A DNA stretch of 64,000 nt from Trichopria drosophilae (lineage: Eukaryota; Arthropoda; Insecta; Hymenoptera; Diapriidae), in assembly GCA_030407085.1 (NCBI GenBank), contig CM059582.1:196524001-196588000 (forward strand), given 5' to 3'. The position numbers and the translations under genes were made by a program. Positions 1 to 10,900 of this stretch are shown piece by piece. Below the pieces are notes generated by a model. That model worked only from the letters and a program-made list of their open reading frames with translations, was not told the origin of the DNA and did not search any database. Each line of letters starts with the position of its first letter. The stretch's first letter is position 1.

Positions 1-2260
1 AAGAAATTTATTTTAATTTTGGAAAATACATTTCTGACTATTTTGAAGTGCGTTCTATCGATTCCCGTCGAGAAAATGACCAAAAAACTACAATTTCAGC
101 GAAAATTATTCATAATAAAAAAAAAATGCAATGTTTTTTGGTCTTTTTTTAAAATTTTCGCGATTTTCTCCACCTTAACAGATTTTAATGAATGAAATGC
201 ATATATAAAAAGTTATCCCGATTGTTGAACATAAATAATATACAAAATATTTTTTAGAAGCAATGGCCGATTCAAAATGGCCGCGGAACGAAACAAATTT
301 TTTCAAAATTATTAAACCCTTTAAATAGAAATCATAGAAAATTTTTTCATTACGTTTTATATTAATGATATAAATATTGACTGGTTAGGGACGAAAATTA
401 TAATAATTTTGAGTTTACAAATCCAAAATGGCGGATCCGTAATGGCCACCGTAAGTTGTAAATTTTTTACATAAACCTGAATCAAAGTTGAATGTATATT
501 TTAAATAATTTTGGATTTATCAACTCAAAATTATTACAATTTTCGCCTACAACCAGTCAATATTTACAACTTACGGTGGCCATTACAGATCCGCCATTTT
601 CGATTTGTCAACTCAAAATTATTATAATTATTGTCCCTAACTAGTCAATATATATATATCATCATTATAAAACTAACAAAAAAAACTTTCATTTTTTCAT
701 CAATCATTTTTTAAAAAATTTGCATCGTTCTGCGGCCATTTTGAATCGGCCATTGCTTCTAAAAAATATTTTGTATATTATTTATGTTCAACAATTGGAA
801 TCACTTTTTATATATGCATTTCATTCATTAAAATTTATTCATGGTGGCCGCTTTTTTCTCGGAAAAAATTCCCTGACTTTTCCCTGACCAATATTTTAAT
901 GATATCTATTAAAAATAAACAATACGGATAAAAATGTTTTAAAAACAGCTTCACATTTTCAATAAATTCTTTATTTTTTCAATCAACAACGAGTAGTATA
1001 TTCTAAAACATATTATCTATAAAAATCCAGAAAAAAACTCATGTTCCTGCGGATTTTTTCGTGTTTAATTCAAAATAATAGTAGAAAATTTGTTGGGGGT
1101 TCTTTGTCAAAATTTGTTATAAAATGTCAAGTTCTGTGGTAATATGTTATATATGTTGATAAATTTTAGAATTTAGGCGATTTTGGACAGTATATTCAAA
1201 GTATTGTTAAAATTCTTACGAATGTTGACAATAACAAAAAATTGCCATAAATTTTATATTTTTCAAATACTATTGGACAAATATCAACTACTTAAAATAG
1301 AAATGGTAAAATAATCATTTAAACAAATTAATATTCTCAAAATTTGGGAGTTTTGTGCTGTTTTCAACATTTTAAAAATTTTTCTACGATTTTTAGCCTT
1401 TTCATGCAATTTCAAAGATTTTTGAAGATTTAAAAAAATGTATGAAAGTTTTCTATCATTTTCAAAAGGTTTTATTTATACAAATATTTGTTTAAATAGA
1501 GAATTAGTATGGCAAATATTTTTGAAATATTCTGTAAAGTATCTTTATAGAAAGATAAATATCTTTAAATATAAAATTGTTTGCATTTATTTTTGTTAAA
1601 CTAGTAAATTTTATTCAAATCTGTTAGAATATATTCAATACCGAAATGTGTTATTGTTAAACGTGTTTATTTTGTTGCAATATACCAGAACGTTTAAAAC
1701 TGAGCAGTACCACAAATATATTTAATTTAAGATTATTTTTTTTCTCAAAATTGTTGGTTTTTTGGTGAAATCTGTCGAAAATGTTCAAAACTGAAATATG
1801 TTATTGATAAAAAACGTCAATATTTGTTTAAATTTGTGAGAAAGCATTTAAAATCATTTAAAAGAATTTTATGCGAAACACGATAAATAAAGCATTTTTC
1901 TGAATATGAAATTGTGCGATTTTTTGTTAAATAATGTTTTTCACTTTTTAAAGATTTGTCTACAATTTACTTTTTCCCTGACTTTTCCCTGATTCGCTGA
2001 CCAATTTTGAAATTCCCTGACATTTCTCTGATTTCCCGGTTTTCCCTGACGGTGGCCACCATGTTATTAAAAGGTGGAGAAAATCGTGAAAAATAAAAAA
2101 AAGACGTAAAAAACATGGCATTTTTTTTAAATTTTGAAACATTTTTGCAGAAATTGTCGTTTTTTGGCCGTTTTCTCGAAGGGAATCGATAGAACACACC
2201 TCAAACTAGTCAGAAATGTATTTTCCAGAATTAAAATAAATTTCTTTTTACTGCAGAAGC
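1..2260. mobile_element. Composite element with outer inverted repeats (left end may run off the window)
   Basis: Bases 1-185 are mirrored at 2065-2260: GAAAATACATTTCTGAC and GATTTTCTCCACCTT on the left, GGTGGAGAAAATCGTG and CAGAAATGTATTTTCCAG on the right. A third, partial copy of this arm lies at 3050-3190. Between the arms are the nested foldback at 187-843, two clusters of TTCCCTGAC-like repeats (about 870-895 and 1970-2055), and AT-rich DNA at 900-1960 with nothing recognisable. No transposase is seen. Confidence 0.6.
187..843. mobile_element. Foldback element nested in the left outer arm
   Basis: An imperfect palindrome of about 657 bp. ATGAATGAAATGCATATATAAAA (first half near 190-212) is mirrored near 810-835, and GCAATGGCCGATTCAAAATGG near 260 is mirrored near 740. 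Further in, AAATGGCGGATCC at about 425 is mirrored at about 590. The centre is near 515. The right outer arm has an uninterrupted version of the flanking sequence (CCACCTT followed closely by CATGGTGGCC), showing that this block was inserted. Confidence 0.75.
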
Positions 2261-2379
2261 TTCTCTCATTTTGGGCAAAAGAAAAGGTTAATAAATATTT
2301 AAATATAAAATTATCAGTTGATAAGGATCCTTTTGTTTCAAAATGTCGACATTTTTTTTTCGAAAATAACAAAATTATT

Positions 2380-4560
2380 ACATTATTTAACAATGAATGT
2401 TATAAACAATTGTTATAAGCAAATTTACACCTAATAATATTCTAACTTACAGTTACGTTTGAATTAGTTTTAAACATTTTGAATTAAAATTTAAATCGAA
2501 TAATAAGAATTGTATAAATTAATGTTTAATACAAAACTATGTTACAAGAAAACAAAAACATAGTTGGATTAAAAATAAGCTACATTTAACAATGCGTATC
2601 TCTGCAAATCAAGGAATTTAATAAAGAAAGGAATTGAGAGAAATTGAAAAGAATTAACGATCATACGTTTCGAATCCCATTAACGACAAACTGGAATTTA
2701 AATTTTGTCAAAAGGTTAGAGTTGTATTTTCTATTCCTAGATCGAGATTGACAAGCAAACAATTTTAATTCCTTTGAATTCCTTCGAATCGAAAGGAACG
2801 AAATAAGTTTACAGTAATATTTTAATTCCAGATCAAAAATTGACCAGAAAACAATTTTAATTCTTTTCAATCCCACAACGAAATGAAAGGTTATCTATTT
2901 TTTTTTAATTCCCACCCTGAAAATCGTCATTCAGTAGTTTTAATTCCTTTGAATCTCTAGAAAGAAAGTTTTTAAATTCCTATTCCCTGATTAATTCCAT
3001 GGAATTTTTAATTCTTATACTGGAATTCACAATTCGATATACAATTCTTTTTATATCTGTATTTCATTCATTAAAATCCGTTTCTGTGGAGAAAAAACGT
3101 GAAAAATAAACAAAAAAGACCTAAAAAACATGGCATTTTAATTATTTTGAACAATTTTTGAAGAAATAGTTGTTTTTTTTTAACTGTTTTTACTTGTTTA
3201 ACAGTCTTGTTGAAATATGTTTAAAACTAATTCGTAAATAAAAAAATTACATTATTTAAAAAACAAATGTTATAAAGAAATTGTTATAAACAATTGATAT
3301 AAACAATTTGCTTTATAATATTTCATCTTAGAATGTCAGACATTACAGAAAAACATGAATATTTGTCAGAAAATAAAAAAATTACTACATTTTTTAACAA
3401 CTAATTGTTATAAACAAATTGTTATGAACAATTATTATAAGTAATTGACCACTTTATTAATTCGTCATCCAGTAGTTTTAATTCCTTTGAATCTCTAGAA
3501 TGAAAGTTTTTGAATTCCTATTCTGTGATTAATTCCGTGGAATTTTTAATTTCTTTATTGAAATTCACAATTTGATTGTGTTAATGCCGTCAAACTTTTG
3601 CCATAAAATAAAATCCTTGCTATAACAATTTTGACCAAAAACCATTAAACAAAAGTACATGGCCTTAGTATTATCCCAATAAGCAAAAAGAAATTTTGAA
3701 ATATTCAAAAAGAATACTTCTTGAATGGTTTTATGAAATGAGAATTCTAAAAGAATTCTTTGTGAATGCTTAAAAATATAACGAATGTCCGCTATAGTTA
3801 TGAAATTGAGAGTTAGATAACAATTCTTTTTGTAAATAGGTTTGATAAGAATTTTTTTAAATTTTAACATATTTAAAATTTAAGACCTTTTTGAAATTGT
3901 TTAGACTTTCAAAATTATAAAATTTTCAAAATTAAAAGCTATTTTGTACATTTTTTTAATTTTCAACGTGTTAAATTTTCAAAATTTTCATGATTCATGT
4001 ATCTATATTTGAACATTTGAATGCATTTCAGATTACTGGGAACTGCCTTACTAATACTTATATACACTCTAATTTGTAGTTGGCAAACCTAAATTTGTTA
4101 TAAAAGAATTCTTTTGTATTACTTCTTATATACTATATAAGTATAATTTCATGCGGACATTCGAGAAGTCATTAAGTAATCTTTTTTCAAAATTTTTGCT
4201 TATTGGGATTACTATTAAAAGTCAGCAAGTTTTCAAAATTAATAAATTTCCATTACATTGCTGGTTATATACAATTCTATTTTCCTAACCCTAAAAAGAA
4301 CCATATACTTTAGAATTCAGAAAGATTCAAGCGAATAAAACAAAATGTTATTCTTTTCAATTCCATTGGATGAAATTTTTCCAGGAATTCATAAAAATTG
4401 GGAAGAAATGGAAACAAATATTTTATATTCGGCTAAATCCCATTGAATCCAGTCATTAATGGAATAAACAGGAATTAACAGGAAATTAATTGTTCAATTC
4501 CTTGCTATTCCTTTCTGTTTACTGGAAGTAGCGTATAAAGAATTACAAACAAATTTCGAA
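2380..4560. repeat. AT-rich stretch with several dispersed-repeat copies
   Basis: 2930-3020 and 3468-3560 are direct copies sharing CAGTAGTTTTAATTCC and GAATCTCTAGAA. 3230-3460 belongs to a family with TAACAACTAATTGTTATAAAC, also at 4730-4960, inverted at 9845-10090, and in part at 6470-6580 and 8775-8890. 2636-2790 matches the sequence flanking the 20.46-22.05 kb element. 3560-4560 shows nothing recognisable beyond AT-rich DNA. No supported gene. Confidence 0.6.
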
Positions 4561-5050
4561 AATTGCAAAGGAAATGAATCTAAGATATTTTTAAAATAGT
4601 AAAAACACAAGTTTATGATAAAATCATTCTAATTCAATTGTATTAAAAACTTAATAAATATTTAAATTTTATAAAAGTTAACGATCTTTTTGTTTAAAAT
4701 CATACAAAACACGATTTTTTTTCCAAAAATAACAAAATTACTACGTTATTTAATAAACTAATGTTATAAACAATTTATATAAACAATCTGCTTTATTATA
4801 TTTCATCTTAGAATGTCAGAAATTATAATCACAGAAAAAGATGAATATTTTTCAAAAAACAACAAAATTACTACATTTTTAACAACTAATTGTTATAAAC
4901 AAATTGTTATGAACAATTGTTATAAGCAATCGACCATTTTATAATATTCTAACCTAAAACATTAAAATCTGAGGCTAAAAATACAAAATTTGTTATCGTC
5001 TCAACTATAACAATGTTTAAAAAATGTAAAAATCGATTTACTCAAAGTAT
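4560..5050. repeat. Dispersed AT-rich repeat just outside the left arm
   Basis: From GCAAAGGAAATGAATCTAAG onward this matches the reverse complement of 10265-9855, and its last 80 bases (CTCAACTATAACAATG, ATCGATTTACTCAAAGTAT) recur directly at 6600-6670. It appears to be the block missing from inside the left arm, lying next to it instead. Confidence 0.65.
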
Positions 5051-5054
5051 ACAT

Positions 5055-6737
5055 AAGTAAGTTAATCAATTATTTATAACCAATTTCAAATCAAATTCAA
5101 ATCAAATTTATTCCTTTTCCTACAATAAATACAATTGAGGACCTAAAGGAGACATTAAAATGTCTGTACATAGGAGGTTACTTATAACCTAACAATAAAA
5201 TAAAAAATATATATAAAATATTAATTATAGTACTAGTATTTACATTATTCTATATAGAGTTTATCCTATCTTATAACACTGAGATTATTAAAAATATTCA
5301 GGCTGTTTAAAACACACATAAAAACAAATTATTCATCATTTTTCTTTTAGCATTTCTTGGGTATGTTCACAAAAATTTGTTTTTCATCTAATCCACTATG
5401 AATCTGCTGATTATTGATTTAAGTTTTTTTCTCGATTACTGTATAGCTGCATATCTTTTGTTTGTTTGTTTTTTTTTTTTTTTCTATATAATAAAGCCCA
5501 ACAAAATTTTGTTGCCCTACAAGTAAGAGTCGATTCTGATAGGATTTTTGTTCCAGAATCGAAATATGACCGCCAAAACATCCAATTGACTCCAGTTTTT
5601 GAGATATTGAAGGTCAAAAGGGTTAAAAATGTGATTTTCTGTATTTTTCAATATCTGTTCACAGATACCAAAAAATTATGTTGCTCCACTACTAAAAGTA
5701 AATTTTCATCTAATTTTTCTCAGAGAATCGAAATATGTTTTCGGAAATATTGAATTGGATTTATTTTTTGTCCAAATTCCAGGTTTTGCTTGCTTAGGAT
5801 ATTCTTTACGTCTATACTATAGAACGCGACGCAAATAATAAAAAAACACAAAATGGTGGATCCAACATGTCCGACAAACCTATTAAAATTCGAACTACTT
5901 CAAACTCGTTATCGTCTTAACTAGTTTTCTAGAAAAACAGAAAAGAATGTCTGAAAACACGATTCTTTACCCTTTGACCTGCAACTTGGTAAAAACCAAA
6001 GTAAAGTTTCCAAAATGATAATGAGTTTGAAGTGATTCAAATTTCTAAAAGTTCGTCGGACATATTGGATCTGCCAATTTGCATTTCTTGATACTTTGCG
6101 TCGAGTTCTGTAGTACAGATGTGAAAATGTCCTAAAACACGATTTTTTACTTTTTCGACCTTCAATTTTGGGCAAAAAGTAGGTCCAAATCAATATTTTG
6201 GCGTACATATTTGGATTCTGTGGAAAAACTCCTATCAGAATTGTCTCTTACTATTGGAACAACAGAATTTTTTAGAGCTGTGAATAAATGCTCAAAATGC
6301 CTGAAATCGGATTTTTTGACACGTTTGACTTTCAATATCTCAAAAACTAGAGCCAATTGGATGTTTTGACGGTCATATTTGGATTCTGGAGCAAAAATCC
6401 TACCAGAATCGACTCTTACTTATAGGGCAACGTGAAATTCTAAAATGTTTGTTGGGCTGTGTAAACATTTTTCAAAAAACAAAAAAATTACTACATTTTT
6501 TAACAACTAATCGTTATAAACAAATTGTTTTGAACAATTATTATAAACAATCGACCATTTTATAATATTCTAACCTAAAATATTAAAATCTGAGGTTAAA
6601 AATACAAAATTTGTTATCGTCTCAACTATAACAATGTTTAAAAAACGTAAAAATCGATTTACTCAAAGTATAGTAAGAAGAAAACTTTAAGTCTAGGTGG
6701 ATTAGAAAAAAAATCACTATTAGTGTGATACTTTGTC
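5055..6737 (+). repeat. Left arm of large inverted repeat around E2F exons 4-6
   Basis: It is the reverse complement of 8614-10704 with few mismatches. It starts AAGTAAGTTAATC, the same bases as the exon-3 donor region of E2F, and ends TGTGATACTTTGTC. Internal order: a fragment resembling a LINE 3' end with a TCAAAT-rich tail (about 5080-5480), a foldback element (about 5490-6465), then AT-rich sequence. Compared with the right arm it lacks a block of about 400 bp present at 9855-10265. A related block lies just outside it at 4560-5050. Confidence 0.9.
5490..6465. mobile_element. Foldback element, copy 1 (inside left arm)
   Basis: About 0.97 kb, itself an imperfect palindrome centred near 5990. 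The ends read AGCCCAACAAAA and TTTGTTGGGCTGTG; further in, GTAAGAGTCGATTCTG at 5525 is mirrored by CAGAATCGACTCTTAC at 6403. The centre holds paired CGGACAT / ATGTCCGAC blocks. Short open frames inside are chance readings. No transposase is visible, so it is non-autonomous. Confidence 0.75.
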
Positions 6738-7199
6738 AAAAATGACAAAAATCGACTTTTTTTTAAAGGTTAGTAATTTTTATCTCAAAAAATTGTCATC
6801 CTACATGAAAATTACTAATTTTTTAGTTCAAAATTATCGAAAAATCATTAAAAAATCCTAAGCAAAGAGAACAAAACTATTAAATTGTTTTAAAAAATTG
6901 TTTTAAACAATTAACCAACTACTTTTAAGTATTCCACCCAAAAAATTCTTGTTCAGCATCCAAAAATACACAAAAAAACATTGTTTCAATTAAGAACATA
7001 TTTCGAAGTCAACAAATACATTTGTAAAATCAGTACTAATATTGCGACTACTTTAAAATACTATATTTAAGGTTCTACATTACTATAAACAATCATTTCC
7101 ATTGGTACTTTTTACAACAGATTCGAAAACAAATAACCAAAGAACTAATTTAATTACTAAACTAATCTTCGAATCAAATATTATAAAAATCAGACTTTC

Positions 7200-7640
7200 T
7201 AACGCTGTCAACATGCGAAATCAAACTTCAACTTTCGAAATCGATCAATGAAAACATACCTTTAAAACTTGAGCATCGCTGCATAAAACCTTTACCTAAC
7301 TAGAACTCTGCCTGTGATGTGACAAATTTCCAACACAAGTCACAGTCAGAGCTCCACCAGGGAATGGCCACCGTCCATTTCGCTCACATTATACTTAAAC
7401 TACATTTCGAAAAAGATTTATCAAAAAAAAACTACATTTTGTTAGGTTAATAAATAAATAAAAACAATTCTGTACTCTCAATTAGGATCATTATTAAAAT
7501 TGTATTTTCTAAACGTTTTTATTAATCAAAAAGTAACTACATTATTCCAATATCACATGCTTCGATACAAAAATAAAGGCATTAAAAAATATAACAAAAA
7601 CGAAAGCAAAAACTTCTCTATGTAAGGTTGACGCAGCTCC
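7200..7640 (-). other. Region downstream of E2F exon 6; possible alternative 3' UTR
   Basis: It contains the read-through stop (7620-7618), an AATAAA at 7523-7518, and then a short stretch of higher complexity and GC content at about 7260-7400. A minus-strand reading of that stretch gives only a short open run (MDGGHSLVEL then stop). It was tested as the missing Rb-binding exon and does not show the expected DYLF or DLF acidic pattern. Confidence 0.3.
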
Positions 7641-7643
7641 TAC

Positions 7644-7974
7644 CTGACGTCATGTGCTGGTCCTCTGTTTGCAATTGGAGTTTGCCACCGCCCATCAGAC
7701 CGTAATCATCCGATTCGCAGAGAAGTGCATCCCTCATTCCGGCTGAGGTTAACGCTGACAACACGGTCTGTTCGACTTGCCTGCAGTCCTCTGCGGATGA
7801 TACAGGTTCGACTTTAACATCTCCGTTGCATTCCGGTGGTAAAGGTACTGTGACTGGTTTCGTGACTTGCTGCTGTGTCGTGTGTGCTGGCGGTGGAGGT
7901 AATTTGACCCCTGGATCATCGGGACATAGGAAAACTTCGATTTCACCATGCGTCGACCTCATGTGTATTTGAAG
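7644..7974 (-). CDS. E2f1: E2F exon: end of marked box and acidic tail
   Basis: 331 nt, acceptor TTTCACAG before 7974. It begins [21 protein letters not shown], completing the marked box, then proline/threonine-rich and acidic sequence. At 7644/7643 there is a strong donor, TCAG|GTAGGA, in phase 1. If the donor is not used, the frame adds GRSCVNLT and stops at TAG (7620-7618), with an AATAAA on the minus strand at 7523-7518 as a possible poly(A) signal. Spliced continuation is favoured because no Rb-binding motif has appeared, but both outcomes are possible. Confidence 0.9.
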
Positions 7975-10900
7975 CTGTGAAAGATTGTTCGTTAGTTTAC
8001 AAATAAATCATGAAAAATAAAAATACACTTACTTTAGGTTGACCAAAATTGTTGATCGGTTGTGGAACATGTAAGGTAGCTTCGGGTGGTGCTTTGACGG
8101 CCATAATCGATTGGTCTTTGTACGCTGCGACAGACCTTAAGTCGTGGTATGTAACGTAAGCGTATGTTCTGTCGGCGCAGAATTCATTCAGATCCTTTTC
8201 TGCGCCGTGGAGCAAACGGTCCAGAGCATTCTCTTTCGCTTCCAAGTCCAACACTTCTCTTCGAAGGTCGAGAATGTCGCTTTGATTGCCCGGTAGTTGG
8301 CCACCCCTACTTGGAGAAATGAACAGTTGAACGTGACAAATGGTTCTAGTTTTTAACAGAAAGGTTTTTACTCACTTCCACTGAATATTATTTTTACTTT
8401 TCTTTTCCAATATTCCTATTCCTTCTAATACATTAGTGATATCGTAAATGCGTCGTTTCTGAACTTCGAGCTTCTCTGAAGCTACGTTTAAGTCCACGAC
8501 GCCGTCGTTACTGCTCTCCACTAGGTTAATAAACTTTTTGGTAAGTAAACTCAAGGACGTGTCGTACCGTGTCCTTTCCACAGTCTTGCCTGCAATCAAA
8601 AGAATTGATTATGGACAAAGTATCACACTAATAGTGATGTTTTTTTTTTAATCCACCTAGACTTAAAGTTTTCTTCTTACTATACTTTGAGTAAATCGAT
8701 TTTTACGTTTTTTAAACATTGTTATAGTTGAGACGATAACAAATTTTGTATTTTTAACCTCAGATTTTAATATTTTAGGTTAGAATATTATAAAATGGTC
8801 GATTGTTTATAATAATTGTTCAAAACAATTTGTTTATAACGATTAGTTGTTAAAAAATGTAGTAATTTTTTTGTTTTTTGAAAAATGTTTACACAGCACA
8901 ACAAAAATTTTAGAATTTTACGTTGCCCTATAAGTAAGAGTCGATTCTGGTAGGATTTTTGCTCCAGAATCCAAATATGACCGTCAAAACATCCAATTGG
9001 CTCTAGTTTTTGAGATATTGAAAGTCAAACGTGTCAAAAAATCCGATTTCAGGCATTTTGAGCATTTATTTACAGCTCTAAAAAATTCTGTTGTTCCAAT
9101 AGTAAGAGACAATTTTGATAGGAGTTTTTCCACAGAATCCAAATTTGTACGCCAAAATATTGATTTGGACCTACTTTTTGCCCAAAATTGAAGGTCGAAA
9201 AAGTAAAAAATCGTGTTTTAGGACATTTTCGCATCTATACTACAGAACTCGACGCAAAGTATCAAGAAATGCAAATTGGCAGATCCAATATGTCCGACGA
9301 ACTTTTAGAAATTTGAATCACTTCAAACTCATTATCATTTTGGAAACTTTACTTTGTTTTTTACCAAATTGAAGGTCAAAGGGTAAAGAATCGTGTTTTC
9401 AGACATTCTTTTCTGTTTTTCTAGAAAACTAGTTAAGACGATAACGAGTTTGAAGTAGTTCGAATTTTAATAGGTTTATCGGACATGTTGGATCCACCAT
9501 TTTGTGTTTTTTTATTATTTGCGTCGCGTTCTATAGTATAGACGTAAAGAATATCCTAAGCAAGCAAAACCTGGAATTTGGACAAAAAATAAATCCAATT
9601 CAATATTTCCGAATACATATTTCGATTCCGTGAGAAAAATTATATGAAAAATTGACTTTTACTAGTGGAGCAACATAATTTTTTGGTATCTGTGAACAGA
9701 TATTGAAAAATGCCGAAAATCACATTTTTAACCCCTTTGACCTTCAATATCTCAAAAACTGGAGCCAATTGGATGTTTTGGCGGTCATATTTCGATTCTG
9801 GAACAAAAATCCTATCAGAATCGACTCTTACTTGTAGGGCAACAAAATTTTGTTCTAATATTTTAGGTTATAATATTATAAAGTGGTCAATTGCTTATAA
9901 CAATTGTTCATAACAATTTGTTTATAACAATTAGTTGTTAAAAATGTAGTAATTTTGTTGTTTTTTTGAAAAATATTCATTTTTTTTCTGTGATTATAAT
10001 TTCTGACATTCTAAGATGAAATATAATAAAGCAGATTGTTTATATAAATTGTTTATGACATTAGTTTATTAAATAATGTAGTAATTTTTTTATTTTTGGA
10101 AAAAAAAATCGTGTTTTGTATGATTTTAAACAAAAAGATCCTTAACTTTTATAAAATTGAAATGTTTACTAAGTTTTTAATACAATTAAATTAGAATGAT
10201 TTTATCATAAACTTGTGTTTTTACTATTTTAAAAATATCTTAGATTCATTTCTTTTGCAATTTTTTTGGGCTGTAATATAAATTTAAAAAAAAACAAACA
10301 AAAGATATGCAGCTACACAGTAATCAAGAAAAAAACTTAAATCAATAATCAGCAGATTCATAGTGGATTAGATGAAAAACAAATTTTTGTGAACATACCC
10401 AAGAAATGCTAAAAGAAAAATGAAGAATAATTTGTTTTTATGTGTGTTTTAAGCAGCCTGAATATTTTTAATAATCTCAGTGTTATAAGATAGGATAAAC
10501 TCTATATAGAATAATGTAAATACTAGTACTATAATTAATATTTTATATATATTTTTTATTTTATTGTTAGGTTATAAGTAACCTCCTATGTACGGACATT
10601 TTAATGTCCCCTTTAGGTCCTCAATTGTATTTATTGTAGGAAAAGGAATAAATTTGATTTGAATTTGATTTGAAATTGGTTATAAATAATTGATTAACTT
10701 ACTTTTTGTTGGAGTGTGGCCCACCAGTGAATTTGAACCAGACCTCCGGCGTTTGCCTCGAGGTGCTTTGAAGGCTGATTGACTGGGACCAACTTCCAAG
10801 TTTAGTCTTCTTTTTACTGCCTGAACCGATATCTAAGAAAATAATTCATTATATTTATAGTCAAATATCAAATCATTTCGGTCCTACAATATGGGAAGAA

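Noticed and set aside
5921..6356. Frames of 64-95 codons inside the foldback element, repeated at 8997-9372
   Set aside because: They occur in both strands of a palindrome and in both copies; similarity reflects the duplicated DNA, not a protein gene.
7260..7400. Missing terminal E2F exon with Rb-binding motif
   Set aside because: The stretch is less AT-rich, but the minus-strand frames give no DYLF/DLF acidic pattern and the needed phase is blocked by a stop.
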